From Plantago ovata (Eukaryota > Streptophyta > Magnoliopsida > Lamiales > Plantaginaceae), in contig CM051456.1 of the NCBI GenBank assembly GCA_028274465.1, positions 7,627,545-7,691,544 of the forward strand: 64,000 bases of DNA. Direction: 5' to 3'. Shown here one piece after another: positions 21,976 to 33,220 of the stretch. Position 1 is the first letter of the stretch; every line of letters starts with the position of its first letter. The position numbers were made by a program, and so were the translations under genes. The notes beneath the pieces are model-generated. The model did no database searches. It saw only the letters and a program-made list of their open reading frames with translations, and was not told where the DNA came from.

Positions 21976-22057
21976 GGTATTCGGCTCCTCTATCATGTTG
22001 TCCCCAGCTTTTTCCAACTTTGTCAGCAGCTCTTTCTGTGTGTCGTGGACAACAGAA

Positions 22058-23200
22058 TATAACTTAGCCGGGGACAATGATGGGGAAGACACCGTCTTTT
22101 GCCGAATTCTACAATAAAATATATAATTTAGTTTCACCAACATATAGATAAAATGGAACAGGGTCATAAAACACAAAGCCTATATATGATTGGATAAAAA
22201 CCTAAAATCACGTCTAACTGAACATACAGATATTTAATTTTAGAGCTAATTAATTTTTTAATACAGAACAAAATACTGTATATAATCCCAACCAAAACCT
22301 TGGAAAAGATGGGTAGCTAAGTGAAGAAAAAGTTAAAAAAATTAATAACTGGAGTTTACCTCCTACTCCACAAGAAAATTTATAACACTCTGTTAACCAC
22401 TCTCTTGACAATCTCTCCTTCATCGGAACAATTGGCTCAGACAATCTTCTCTGTTAAATGTTTGATGTTTCCATTTAGTAATCTCACTAGTCTCTCTTAC
22501 TAATATGAAATTTCACTTCAAGTGAGTATATATTTTCTAGGAGATTTTCTAGGAACTTTTGTGGTTGAGATATAGTTTAAAAGTTAAACATGAACAAATG
22601 GGATACCTGTATACTATATACTATATAGAATTGTTATAGAAGCAGGTACCCTTAATTATTAGGTGATAACTTAATTTGTATTCCAGTACTGTTAAATAAT
22701 GAGGTGCTCAAACTTGAAGGTTGTTGTAACCATAGGCCATAGGGCATGGTACAGTCAAATTAAGAATATCAAAAGGAGTGTTTCATGAGAGTACTATTTT
22801 CACATGCAACAAGTACAGTATTTATTTGCCTACTCTGCTTATAGTTAGGAAGTTTGTTACATTTTACTTTCATTGATCACTTGCAGTACACCTCCATGTA
22901 GCTATAGAAATCGAGCTGAATTTGTTGCTCAATAGAACCTATATCATTTTACATACCCCTTGCATGTATTTGGATACATGCTCGTGCAATAGCGTTGCCT
23001 GTGAAGATTCATATACTCAAATCTCAAGCTACCTTTTAACTTAACCTATCAGTATGAGGCAATAAATTGTCTTAAATAAGTCCATAAGTTGTCCGCATTA
23101 TATGTAGGTGTTTTGATGTTTTGAGGAGGGCTTAACCGAAGCATGACTGATCGCATCTGTTCTTTTCTAGTTACAGTAAAAACCAAATGGAACTGTACAG
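22058..23200. repeat. segmental duplication A, copy 1 (copy 2 at 29241-30450)
   Basis: The two loci share order and orientation over about 1.1 kb. Landmarks are TTTTGCCGAATTCTAC, ACAAAGCCTATA, GGAGTTTACCTCCTACTCCA, GTGGTTGAGA, GGGATACCTGTAT, GAAGCAGGTA and TGTTTTGATGTTTTGAGGAG. Confidence 0.9.
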
Positions 23201-24033
23201 TAAATTATAGGCATCTGATAGAGATTATTGTTTAAGTTTTGAACGTGCTACGTTACCAAAATACCTTTCTGTACGTACAATTCCATGTTTTCCTGTTGAA
23301 TGAGTTTTATCTTCATATTATGAGCTCGACATTGTCTTGATCTGCGTACTGACTACACATGTGTTTCTATTTAGCTCTTTAATCTTTTCGCTTAGTATCT
23401 GTTCTGTTCCTGTGAAGTTCGACTGCGATTTAATCGAAGATCAGAAAGTGCTTGGTTTAGCAGCGCACTACTCCGCGTGTCCAAAATCAATCTCTGCTGT
23501 TAACCTTATTTCCAAAACCACATCAGCTTCAGCCAGCCATCATCAGCGGTAAAGTAAGAATAAAATTGAATGGTGAATTGAATGGTGGGGGTGTTTGTAA
23601 TATCCAACTAATGGCAATGTTAAGTTTGTAACGGATTTTGGATCTTAAATGTTAATTCAATAAAATACGCGAACCAAGAATTTTTATTTTTAAATTTCTC
23701 TGTAGCATTCGTTTTAACAACTAATCCTGTCGAACACTATCCCTCTAACCCACCTCGAGGACAAATACCGGATTCTTTTAGGTCGGGTCACCCAGACACG
23801 AGAATACCACTTTAATTAGTATGTTATCTGCTGTAGTAGTAACTCATTTTAGTATGTTATCTTTCTGGTAAAGACTTACAATACTACTTTGAGCATCTTC
23901 TGAAAGCAGATATCTTCAACGAGCTAACCACCATTTCATCAACCGTACGCCGACATAATTAGGGACACATGTCATAAATCTGACCTGCATGCTTAACTAG
24001 GTGATGAGTTGATGATGCCCCACCATCCCACAA

Positions 24034-24093
24034 ACGTGTCACATTGCATGCGAACACCTGTAACACATCACCAATCTTTTGTCTCTTATATAA
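24034..24093 (+). promoter_or_regulatory. dehydrin-1 promoter: ABRE, RY element, TATA box
   Basis: ACGTGTC (24034-24040), RY motif GCATGC (24046-24051) and TATATAA (24087-24093) precede the ATG at 24205. ABREs bind ABF/ABI5 bZIP factors and RY motifs bind ABI3-type B3 factors, so ABA and seed-maturation control is inferred. Confidence 0.7.
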
Positions 24094-24204
24094 TGACATA
24101 CACTTGATCCTTCCATTTCCACTTCACATACAGCAACTACAATATTGATCACATTCACTTCATTAATCAACTTTCAGACAGTCTTATAACAGAGGTATCA
24201 AAAG

Positions 24205-25464
24205 ATGGCACAATACGGCAGGCAAACTGATGAGTATGGCAATCCGATCAGGCAGAGCACAGATGAGTATGGCAACCCCATTCAACACCACTCTACTTTA
24301 GGTGGCTTGATGGGTCATGAGCATGGTACCACTGGTGGTGGAATTACGGAGACGATAAAGGAGAATCTGCCCGGTGGTCATCACCGGACGGACCAGTACA
24401 GCACAACTGGCAATGTTGGAACCCATCAGCATGGCACAATTGGGGAGAAGATAATGGATAAGCTGCCTGGTGGTGGTGGTCACCAAACCGGCTCATACGG
24501 AGCATCAGAAGCCCCTGGTATGCACCATTCTTATCCGCATGGTGCAACTGGCGGGGCTGGAGTTGGGGAGAGGATAATGGAGAAGATACCCGGCGTTGGG
24601 GGTCACCACACGGATACATACGGAGGAACAGGAAGGACAGACACACACCATACTGGCCAGTATGGTGCGACTGGTGGAGCTGGAGTTGGGGAGAGGATTA
24701 TGGAGAAGATACCTGGTGTTGGTGGTCATCATAGTACTGATCCGTATGGTGGAACAGGTAGGCCAGGAGCGCATGACCAGTACGGTGCAACTGGTGGAGC
24801 TGGAGTTGGGGAAAGGATAATGGAGAAGATACCCGGTGTTGGTGGTCACCACGGCGATCCTTATTCTGGAACCGGAATGACTGGAGCGCACCATACGGGT
24901 CACTATGGTGAAACGGGTGCAGCTGGAGTTGGGGAAAGGATAATGGATAAGCTACCTGGTGTTGGTGGCCACCACAATGAGCCGTATGCGGCAACCGGAA
25001 CGGGAAGGACTGGGGCTCACCATACTGATCAATATGGTACAACAGGCACAACTGGTGGGGCTGGAATTGGAGAGAGGATTATGGAGAAGATACCTGGTGT
25101 CGGTGGTCATGAGCCGTACACAACAACCGGAACAGGAAGAACCGGGGCACACCACACGGATCAGTATGGCACAACTGGAAATATTGGGTCGGGTGTGGGT
25201 CATGGTCATCAAACTGAGCCTTATGCAGGAACTGGAATTGGGACTGGGGCTGGGACGCATCATACTGACCAGTATGGAAAGAGTACGGGGCCTGGAATTG
25301 GGGAGAAAATAATGGAGAAGCTACCTTGTGTTGGAAACCAAAAGACGAGTGGAGTTGATCAGACGCATGGAACCCATACGACGACTGCTGGAGTTGAGCA
25401 TCATGAGAAGAAGGGGATGATGGAGAAGATTAAGGAGAAATTGCCAGGCCATCATCATCACTAG
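24205..25464 (+). CDS. dehydrin 1, long Y2Kn-type (LEA group 2)
   Basis: One exon, 419 aa, glycine/threonine/histidine-rich and without long hydrophobic stretches. Two Y-segments, TDEYGNP, lie at residues 8-14 and 19-25. One canonical K-segment ([15 protein letters not shown], 401-415) ends the protein. Eight shortened K-like motifs lie at about 47-57, 81-89, 122-130, 163-171, 203-211, 244-252, 290-298 and 367-375 (mostly GERIMEKIPG; the last ends LPC). The middle repeats every 40-46 residues with HHTDxYGxTG spacers. There is no Ser run. Dehydrins are disordered proteins that protect membranes and enzymes during drying and cold; K-segments form amphipathic helices on membranes, and His pairs may bind metals. 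Start chosen because it matches the MAQYG start of the three neighbours. Confidence 0.95.
   Translation: MAQYGRQTDEYGNPIRQSTDEYGNPIQHHSTLGGLMGHEHGTTGGGITETIKENLPGGHHRTDQYSTTGNVGTHQHGTIGEKIMDKLPGGGGHQTGSYGASEAPGMHHSYPHGATGGAGVGERIMEKIPGVGGHHTDTYGGTGRTDTHHTGQYGATGGAGVGERIMEKIPGVGGHHSTDPYGGTGRPGAHDQYGATGGAGVGERIMEKIPGVGGHHGDPYSGTGMTGAHHTGHYGETGAAGVGERIMDKLPGVGGHHNEPYAATGTGRTGAHHTDQYGTTGTTGGAGIGERIMEKIPGVGGHEPYTTTGTGRTGAHHTDQYGTTGNIGSGVGHGHQTEPYAGTGIGTGAGTHHTDQYGKSTGPGIGEKIMEKLPCVGNQKTSGVDQTHGTHTTTAGVEHHEKKGMMEKIKEKLPGHHHH
24553..25330. repeat. coding tandem repeat of about 120-bp K-like modules in dehydrin 1
   Basis: GGGGAGAGGATAATGGAGAA-type text recurs every 120-140 bp. Each module encodes a GAGVGERIMEKIPGVGGHH core and a TGxTGAHHTDQYG spacer. 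Units remain in frame. Confidence 0.85.
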
Positions 25465-27085
25465 GCTAGTTTGGGATTACTCATTAGAGTATCTTTGACA
25501 TTTTAAGAGTGATTTGTTTTCTATTAAAGTGAAGTGCAGTACTGTTTTTTTATCTGTCTGATTTTACGTAGTAGTACTACTATTTTGTTTGTAAACTTGT
25601 GTTTTGGTTAATAATATTTTACTCTTGCTTGGTTATGAAGTAGTCGATGAGTATGTTCTAGTTAACGATGTGTTTTGGTTACTAATATTTTCATTTCTAG
25701 GATGGATGTAAATATTTTACGACACACAACTGATCATCTCTAAACGTTAAAATGCATAATCTACTGAAAGTTCATTTCTTTTTGGTTGAAAAAAAGTGGA
25801 TATTCTTGGGCTTGGTTTTGTCAGAGCTCTTCTCAGTGATGAAGTTTTGTGGAAGATCTGTTAATTTGTTAATAGAGCTTAATCAAGCTTGAAAGTGAAG
25901 ATGCTTGGTTCAACTGAATTCCAAAATGGTAGTGATGATATGTTGAGAGCTATTGCCCTACTGTTAAATTAAACGGGTTAGTATTGGTTTTTTCTAGTTA
26001 GAACACCAGCTGCAACTGAAATTACCTCACCGACCTGCATCATTGAGGGTTAAGGTTTATGTGGGGAGGGGGGTGGGGAATTTCAATTGGGAAGGAATTT
26101 CCCCCAAAAAATGATACCAATTCATCCGGCACTATCTGAGTTTTTAAGTTTGTCCGCAGCAGCCTAAGTTCGTGCCATATCAGCTGAGGACCAAATTCGT
26201 GTAAAACTGACACCTATCTTATGAGCAGGGGGCTGTTTATCTGAAAATCGGACCGAAAGTGTGCGCGAGACCAATGCAATTCTCCCTCTATGATATAGAC
26301 ATTTGCATATTGCAATGGTATATTATTTAGTGTAATATGACTGAAATGGACTTATTTATTTTGGTCAAATAAATAATAAATAAAGTGAAATCACATTTTA
26401 ATTTAAAGTGTGATTCCAAAGAATTGGCATTAGGGAACAAATTACGAAGAACTAAAGATGATTGAATTCGTAAACGAAAATTTCTAATAGAAAGAGAGAC
26501 GAATACGGAAAAGAAATGTGTATTTCATCCATGTGAGCCGGAATTGAGGATCAAGTGATGCGGTTTTACAGGCCAAGCAAACAAAAATGCCACCTAAATT
26601 ACTCTCCAGTCTCTACTCTCTAATAATATACTCAATGTACAACTGAAATCCCTAAAGTACAACCTATTGAAGCAAGTGCCTTTTCCATAACAGGGGAAAC
26701 TAACTCTGTTTCTTTTCTCTTTCTTTAATTTACAGCTTTCATGGAGATCTCGTTGGTCAAACTCAAATTTAAAGCTGCTCAAATTATGATATCTCGTGAA
26801 ACTACACTACGTGTACTTTCAGCATAGCTCATGTTCTTGATTTATCCTTATTTGTCCGTTTCTGCTCATTTCCATCCTGATCATTTAATTTCTTACTTAC
26901 TTCATAGTATTGATTTCCAATCCATCCATATTTATCTGAAATGATAAGCTCAATTCTTGATCCTATTACAGTCCTGTGAATCTAGTTCCAGATGTCACTT
27001 CGGATACATATCACCATCAAGTATAAAGCTTATCTGCAGACACGAGCACGCGAAAGAGACACATGGCTAAGAGCATTCATTCCTA
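25465..27085. other. intergenic DNA between dehydrins 1 and 2
   Basis: No further gene is supported. The first about 200 bp are the likely 3' UTR. The rest is AT-rich and unassigned. Confidence 0.5.
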
Positions 27086-27092
27086 CTCTCTA

Positions 27093-27184
27093 ACGTGTCA
27101 ATTTGCATGATGATATGACACCTCCATCTATCACACCGTCTTCAATTTCTCTTCTATCCTTTGCTTCCAATACTCTGTATATAA
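27093..27184 (+). promoter_or_regulatory. dehydrin-2 promoter: ABRE, GCATG, TATA box
   Basis: ACGTGTC (27093-27099), GCATG (27105-27109, a partial RY motif) and TATATAA (27178-27184) precede the ATG at 27280. Confidence 0.65.
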
Positions 27185-27279
27185 CAATTAATTGTTCCTC
27201 CATCAACTCACACCATCACATACTCTGTAAAGTACATTATCTACTTTCACACGCAAAAAAGAGGTTGTTTGATCAAGAG

Positions 27280-28254
27280 ATGGCTCAGTACGGTGGCGAC
27301 CAACAATACGGAAAGCAAACCGACGAGTATGGAAATCCGATCAGACAGAGCACTGACGAGCATGGTAACCCGGTTGAGTACCGGACCATAGCTGGCTTGA
27401 TGGTTGAGCAAGTTACCACCGATGTTGGACAAGGGACCCGCGATCAGTTAGGAACAACCGGTTCCAACAAGGGCGGTCACCAAACGGGTCAACATGGAGC
27501 GACTGGAACCACCGGTTTGCACCAGACGGGTCAACAAGGAACGACTGGTTCAGATAAGACTGGTCAGGTTGAAACAACCGGCCGAACTGGTTTGACCACT
27601 TTACACCAGACGGGTCAACATGGAACTACCGGTTCGCACCAGGGTCAACATGGAACGACTGGTTCGCACCAGACGGGTCAACATGGAACAACCGATTTGC
27701 CCAAGGCAGGTGAAGGTCAGACCGGCCAGTATGGAAGAGTGGGAACTGCCAGTTTACATGGCCTGACAAGCCAATATGGAACAACTGGTGCAGAGACCAT
27801 GAGTGCACAACAGACGGCGCCTTATGGAACGATACTGGACACCACGGGCGAGCAGAAGGCTCCGCATGACAAAACCGGACCGCATGGAATACGATACAAT
27901 GACCCGTATATGAAAATTGACCCCCATAAAGAAACAGGCGCCACACAACAAGGAAGAATTGGCACTGCGGCTGACCCGTATAGAGCAACTGGCACAGGTG
28001 GTCATGATCAAGTCCTGCAGGGTCAAACCGGCAGCACAGGTGCTCTGCCAACTGACCCGTATGGTCAAACCGGCAGCACGGGTGCTCACCCGACGGACAT
28101 TCATGGAGCAACCGGCACAACTGGGGCGTTGCCATCAGACCCACGCAAACCAACGGGAAGTATCGGAGCGGAGAAGACTGAGACGCATGAGAAGAAGGGC
28201 ATTATGGAGAAGGTCATGGAGACACTGCCTGGTGGTGGTCATCGGTCTAGTTAA
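27280..28254 (+). CDS. dehydrin 2, Y2K-type (LEA group 2)
   Basis: One exon, 324 aa, using the MAQYGG start at 27280. An upstream in-frame ATG at 27103 lies before the TATA box and is not used here. Two Y-segments (TDEYGNP 14-20, and a variant TDEHGNP 25-31) are followed by a long TGQHGTTG-type repeat region rich in Gly, Thr, Gln and His. A single C-terminal K-segment, EKKGIMEKVMETLPG, departs from consensus at KVMET. It shares the layout of dehydrin 1 (same N-terminus and LxGLM segment after the Y-segments) but has lost, or never gained, the internal K-like modules. Probable role: ABA-responsive protective protein of the cytosol or nucleus. Confidence 0.93.
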   Translation: MAQYGGDQQYGKQTDEYGNPIRQSTDEHGNPVEYRTIAGLMVEQVTTDVGQGTRDQLGTTGSNKGGHQTGQHGATGTTGLHQTGQQGTTGSDKTGQVETTGRTGLTTLHQTGQHGTTGSHQGQHGTTGSHQTGQHGTTDLPKAGEGQTGQYGRVGTASLHGLTSQYGTTGAETMSAQQTAPYGTILDTTGEQKAPHDKTGPHGIRYNDPYMKIDPHKETGATQQGRIGTAADPYRATGTGGHDQVLQGQTGSTGALPTDPYGQTGSTGAHPTDIHGATGTTGALPSDPRKPTGSIGAEKTETHEKKGIMEKVMETLPGGGHRSS

Positions 28255-28261
28255 TTAGTAA

Positions 28262-28466
28262 AGAGTGAGTGCTTGGGTTGAGAATAAAGCCATATAGTAG
28301 CGGTATCATGATATGTGCATGCGTAGTACAAGTAGCAGCATACTAGTATGTTTATATAGAATCCTATATATGTTGTAATAATAATGCATCCTCATCATCT
28401 GGAGGGTGTTGTATATGTTGGATGTTTGGTAATGTGATTTTGTTTTTTCCTGTATAGACGTCCACA
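28262..28466. repeat. dehydrin-2 3' flank, copied at 30528-30700
   Basis: GAGTGAGTGCTTGGGTTGAG, AATAATAATGCATCCTCAT and GTTGTATATGTTGGATGTTT occur in both places in the same order. Similarity ends at TATAGACG near 28466, where a Copia fragment begins. Confidence 0.9.
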
Positions 28467-29235
28467 AAGTGTGATTGGTCAGCAAAAAGTGAATCATCAA
28501 CTTGGACAGAGAAATCTCCATCTAATTCACACATGCAGAATTTCGGAGCAGAATTAGACGAAATAGACCACACCGTTAAATCCGGAACAGTAAAAAACTT
28601 TAGTAACCAGTCTAACTTCGCAAAGAACCGGCCTAGAATGCCTCGAACCTGGATTGAACCGGTTAATTCACCTGAACCGGTGGGTTCGGGAACCGGGTCG
28701 CCAAATGGGTCAGCTGCGAGTCAGGCGGAAAGAGAAAACTTTGACCAGACTTTTGAAGTACTTCCGGTGGTCGAAAAATTCTGAAAAATATATTCAAAAT
28801 CCTCGGAACAAAATCTTTCCAATGGTACAAAAAACTGACTAAAATTTGGAGAAAAATGAAGAAAAAAAACTCTAAAGCTCAACCATGGCTCTTGATACCA
28901 CTTGTTAGGATTGGAAAACTCTTCTATTAGGATCAAACTCTCTTAACTATTAAAAGAAAAATCCCTCTAACTCTGTTCCTCACTCTTCTTTTATCTCTTC
29001 TTATGTGTGTACTTCTGATGAACACGAGTGATGGCATTTTATAACCATTTCTCCAGCTGCTGAACCATATCATTCTCATCATTAAATTGGCAGCCACAAA
29101 GTCTGAACTAACTTGTGGTTGGAGAACAGTGGTTGGGAGCTGACCACCTCTTAGCTACCGTGGAAGATTGACTTCGCTGGATATCTAACAAACCGCTGTG
29201 GACTCTTTGCGGCCCTCATTTGCAAGCTGAATCTT
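28467..29235 (-). mobile_element. Copia-type LTR retrotransposon fragment (5' LTR and leader)
   Basis: On the minus strand, the primer-binding-site text TGGTATCAAGAGC (28888-28900), complementary to initiator Met tRNA as in many Copia elements, follows an LTR end ...CCTAACA (LTR edge at 28903). The LTR runs right to roughly 29200-29235 and holds a minus-strand TATAAAA near 29037-29043. The leader runs left and is cut off at about 28467 by the dehydrin-2 3' flank. No gag or pol frame is present. Confidence 0.65.
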
Positions 29236-29240
29236 CAACG

Positions 29241-30450
29241 AATATAACTTAGCCCGGGATAATGGTCCGAAAGACGGACAATCTTTTGCCGAATTCTACC
29301 ATAAATATATAATTATTTAGTTTCACAAGCATATAGATCAAATGGAGCAGGGATCATAAAACACAAAGCCTATACTATGATTGGGTTAAAACTTAAAAAC
29401 ACATCTAAGAGAAAATATAGATATTTAATTTGACAGCTAATTAATTTTGAGGTATATACAGAACAATAAAATATATAGTCCCAATCAAACCTTGGAATAG
29501 ATGGGTACTTCAGTGAAGAAAAAATGAAAAATTTAATAACTAGAGTTTACCTCCTACTCCACAAGAAAATTTATAACTCTCTGTTGACCACTCTCTGGAC
29601 AATCTCTCTTTCATTGGAACAATTGGCTCACAAATCTTCTCTATATATTAAATGTTTGATGTTTCCTTAGTAACCTCACTAGTCTCTACTATGAAAATTC
29701 ACTTCAAGTGAGTATATATTTTCTGGGAACTTTTGTGGTTGAGACTTTAGTGGGAGAGAAAGATAATATACAGAGTGTAAAAAGTTAAACATGAACAAAT
29801 GGGATACCTGTATGTATAGAATTATTATAGAAGCAGGTAACCTTATTTATTATTAGGTGATAACTTAATTTGTATTCCAGTAGTACTGTTAAAGGATTAG
29901 ATGCTCAAACTTGAAGGTTGATGTAACTTGTAACCATAGCGCATGGTACAGTCAAATTAAGAATATGAAAAAGGACGACGATTCTGTTTGTTTCATGAGT
30001 ACTATGCAAGTTATGCAACAAGTACAGTATTTACCTACTCTGCTTATAGTTAGGAAGTTTGTTACATTTTGCTTTCATAGATCACTTGCAGACTTGCTGT
30101 ACGTACACCTTCAGGCTTCATTCATGCTGTAGAAATTGAACTGAATTTGTTGCTCAATAGAATTTTATATCATTTTTCACACCCCTTTCGTGCATGTATT
30201 TGCATACATGCTCATGCAATAGCGTTGCCTGTGAAGATTCATATTCTCAAATCTCAAGCTACTTTTTAACTGTACTGAACCTATCGATCAGTATGAGCCA
30301 AATACATTGTCTTAAGTAAGTCCATAGTTGTCAACATTACCTTCTTTCCGTCGCTCTTGTGTAGGTGTTTTGATGTTTTGAGGAGGGCTTAACTGAAGCA
30401 CGACTGATCGCATCTGTTCTTTTCTTAAATACTGTAAAAACCGAATGGAA
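29241..30450. repeat. segmental duplication A, copy 2
   Basis: Matches 22058-23200 in order and orientation. Its 3' part is also the third-copy block of 20990-21290. Confidence 0.9.
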
Positions 30451-30527
30451 TTCCAAAACAGTTCCGTGTGTTGGACTTGAATCCCTTATGCCATAAGTCT
30501 GATGTACAGTAAATTAACTAATTGGTA

Positions 30528-30700
30528 GAGAGTGAGTGCTTGGGTTGAGAATAAAGCCATATAGTATCATACTAAAATGTTATATAGAATCCTATATATG
30601 TTACGTTTGTAATAATAATGCATCCTCATGATCTGGAGGGTGTTGTATATGTTGGATGTTTGGTAATGAGATTTTTCTTCCTGTATAGACGGCCTTAAAG
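30528..30700. repeat. orphan dehydrin 3' flank
   Basis: Copy of the dehydrin-2 3' flank (28262-28466) with no coding region in front of it; instead it directly follows duplication A copy 2. Confidence 0.85.
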
Positions 30701-31700
30701 TTCTGTTCTATGTCAGAATTGGGGTATTGCCTTATAATTAACACATGCAAATTACAGTTTTGTGAGTGATACAGTAGTGCCTTGAATAAATAAGTTTAGT
30801 ACAGAAAAGTACTTTAGAAGAAATTAATCAAGCAATTTGTTACTACTTACTACAAATCATTGGGGCCTCCAAACCTAGCACGTACTATAGCAGTTTGGTA
30901 ACAGAGTGAGGGACAAAAATCCCGGCTTTGGGTGCTGTTTTTTGCAATTTATGAAAACTGTGGACCAAAAATGTAATCCCCAATTCTACTACTCAAAGAA
31001 CTTGTACACTCTAATGACTTACTTCTCCGACTACTGCCAAGACGACTTGAAATTGTGGCATTGCGAACAATAATTTTACTTTGATCGTAGTTCTTGGTTT
31101 CTTAGAGGTTTCCAGTTCCAGGTTCTTCGACAAATCATGATTCATCGCTTCCAATTCTGTTTTGGACCTTTTGGTGGAGTCTGGTCTCAAATAAACATTT
31201 CAACCTGTTTATAATATACACACCTAACTATAAATTTTGGGTAGGTCTAGTCTCAATTAATTCAACTTATATAGTACAAGTAGTAGTAATTTTAACTTCT
31301 TTTTATACACAGAATTATGATTATAAGTTAGCTAAGGATCCTAAGATTATGAACCAAGTGTTGGTGAGTGCTACTGATTTAAACCATGCACCAAACTAAA
31401 GTGAATCCTTTAAGAGGATCATCAGCAATGAATAACACGTTGTAGAGACAACGGTTGTGAAGGAACCACGTCAAGGCCGTCCCTGGTGTGAAGAAGCAGC
31501 AAATGTTAGAAGCTGAATGGAAGCACAGATACCAATGATGATAAAAATCAAATGTTGATCTGCATCAACTTTCATCTCTGTCATGTTGCATTTTGTCAAG
31601 AAGAGTTATCCCTGTTTCCAAACAAACAACTACCCATCAGATATTTTTATCAAACTTATCAAAATTGCCGACAAAGTGCCACACGGCGAAAATCTACTAC
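30701..31700. other. intergenic DNA upstream of dehydrin 3
   Basis: No gene is supported. From about 31330 it is the left part of the dehydrin 3/4 segmental duplication. Confidence 0.5.
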
Positions 31701-31726
31701 TTAAAAGTAATTACTCAAGTCACTAA

Positions 31727-31807
31727 CGTGGCACCCTGCATGGTAACACCTGTAACAGTCATTATCTAACGCTCTCGACTTCATGCATATTCTCCTTCAC
31801 TATATAA
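31727..31807 (+). promoter_or_regulatory. dehydrin-3 promoter: ABRE, GCATGG, TATA box
   Basis: ACGTGGC (31727-31733), GCATGG (31739-31744) and TATATAA (31801-31807) precede the ATG at 31919. The block is almost identical to that of dehydrin 4. Confidence 0.7.
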
Positions 31808-31918
31808 GTCCACTTAAACCATTCATCCCAGTTCACAACAAGCACAAGACTTAAACTTTCATAACAAACACACATTCAGAGTTTTAAAGAAATCTAGTTT
31901 GAGAAGAGAAAAGAAATC

Positions 31919-32520
31919 ATGGCACAATACGGAGGACAGCAATACAGAGAAGGAAGGCAGACTGACGAGTACGGCAACCCGGTCCAGGGGCATGGACTCA
32001 GTGGAATGGGTGGTGGACCAGGTGGCGGAGTAGGAAGGCAGACTGATGAGTACGGCAACACGGTTCAGGGCCATGGAATGGGTGGCGCCACCGGTGGACT
32101 TGGTGGTCAACAGCAGATGACAGGTCATGGTACTGGTACTGGTGGGCTTAACTATGGTACTACAGATACTGGTGTTACTGCTGGTCACCGCCGATCTGGC
32201 AGCTCCAGCAGCTCGGTATGTATTAATTATTTTACTTGTTGTTTGTTTCCATTTTCATGTTATTCAACTATGTTTATTGTTAAAAGCTTTTGTGTGTATA
32301 ACAGGAGGATGATGGGATGGGAGGAAGAAGGAAGAAGGGGATCAAGGACAAGATAATGGAGAAGCTACCTGGTCAGCATGGTGATCAGACACAGCAGACT
32401 ACTGGGACTGGATATGGGACTGGGACTGGAACTGGATATGGTGGACAGCAGCATGAGAAGAAGGGTATGATGGACAAGATCAAGGACCAGATCCCCGGAA
32501 TGGGCAGCGGCAACCAGTAG
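31919..32520 (+). CDS. dehydrin 3, Y2SK2-type (RAB-like)
   Basis: Two exons, 31919-32215 and 32305-32520, give 170 aa. The GTATGT...ACAG intron falls directly after the serine run SGSSSSS, the conserved intron position inside the S-segment of YSK2 dehydrins. Two Y-segments (TDEYGNP and a second TDEYGNT with Thr for Pro) are followed by a Gly-rich phi region and LNYG. Then come [14 protein letters not shown] (S-segment, phosphorylated by CK2 in known homologues), RRKKG, and two K-segments, [14 protein letters not shown] and [18 protein letters not shown]2 dehydrins are typically induced by ABA, drought and seed maturation and act in the cytosol and nucleus. Its start is MAQYGG, as in the sister genes. 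Confidence 0.95.
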
Positions 32521-33220
32521 ACCTACCTGCATGTGATCAAACTGGCCCATGTATTGAATACTTGCTCTATGTGGTCACAATAATATCAATACCATGTGGC
32601 TTTAGTCTTCTTCTACCTAGTAGTTTGGTTTGTATATTGGCTAAGGTGTAAAACCTGCTCCCCTGTGTGGAGGAGATAGGCCTACCCTGTGTGTGGTTGA
32701 GTCGTTTTGCTTTCCGTCTTCAAGGTCATGTATGTATTTTATCGGTGTTTCGGCATAAGTACATCCTTTGGTCTAAGATACCTTGTTCTTATTCTCCTGT
32801 TCCCTGAAATGAGAAATCAAACTCCAGTTGAACAAATCAGCAACAAAAGGACTGCTACTAACGTTCAAATTGAAATATTCACAAAGCCATTTGACCGGTG
32901 GAAATTATAAGGAGATTTTAAATCAAATTAATGGATGAAATTTTGGGAGAGTGATTATGGTAACCGAGTGAAGATAAGTAAGAGTGACCAGATCTATCCA
33001 CTGCATGGTGTATTATTCAGATGCTCTGAATATTCAAATTCTTCTCCTTATTCTGAATAACCTGCTATTTTTAATTTTGACAAATACTCGTTGCATGATC
33101 GAGTAGTGTTTAAAGCGCACATCATCATTTCATATTAAAGGTAAGGTAAAATTCCATAAAAAATTCTTACACAGTTTTCTTCAAGTTAAGATTTCATAAC
33201 AGGAATCTCTCTGACACAAG

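Larger units (their letters stand above)
20672..24030. other. intergenic DNA with repeated blocks upstream of the dehydrin cluster
   Basis: The region holds duplicated blocks (20990-21290, 22058-23200), a T run at 21499-21519 and a 47-bp tandem duplication (21882-21975) inside a minus-strand open frame (21790-22176) that I do not recognise. An unrecognised plus-strand frame at about 23398-23552 (VPVKFDCDLIEDQKVLGLAAHYSA) follows an acceptor-like CTTAG and could be an exon relic. Confidence 0.5.

Noticed and set aside
24298..25263. Minus-strand His/Ser-rich frames over dehydrin 1
   Set aside because: Antisense shadows created by the repetitive Gly/Thr/His codons of the dehydrin.
27103..27279. 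N-terminal extension of dehydrin 2 from the upstream in-frame ATG
   Set aside because: It would begin before the TATATAA box at 27178-27184, and the three sister genes start at MAQYG; 27280 is the better start.
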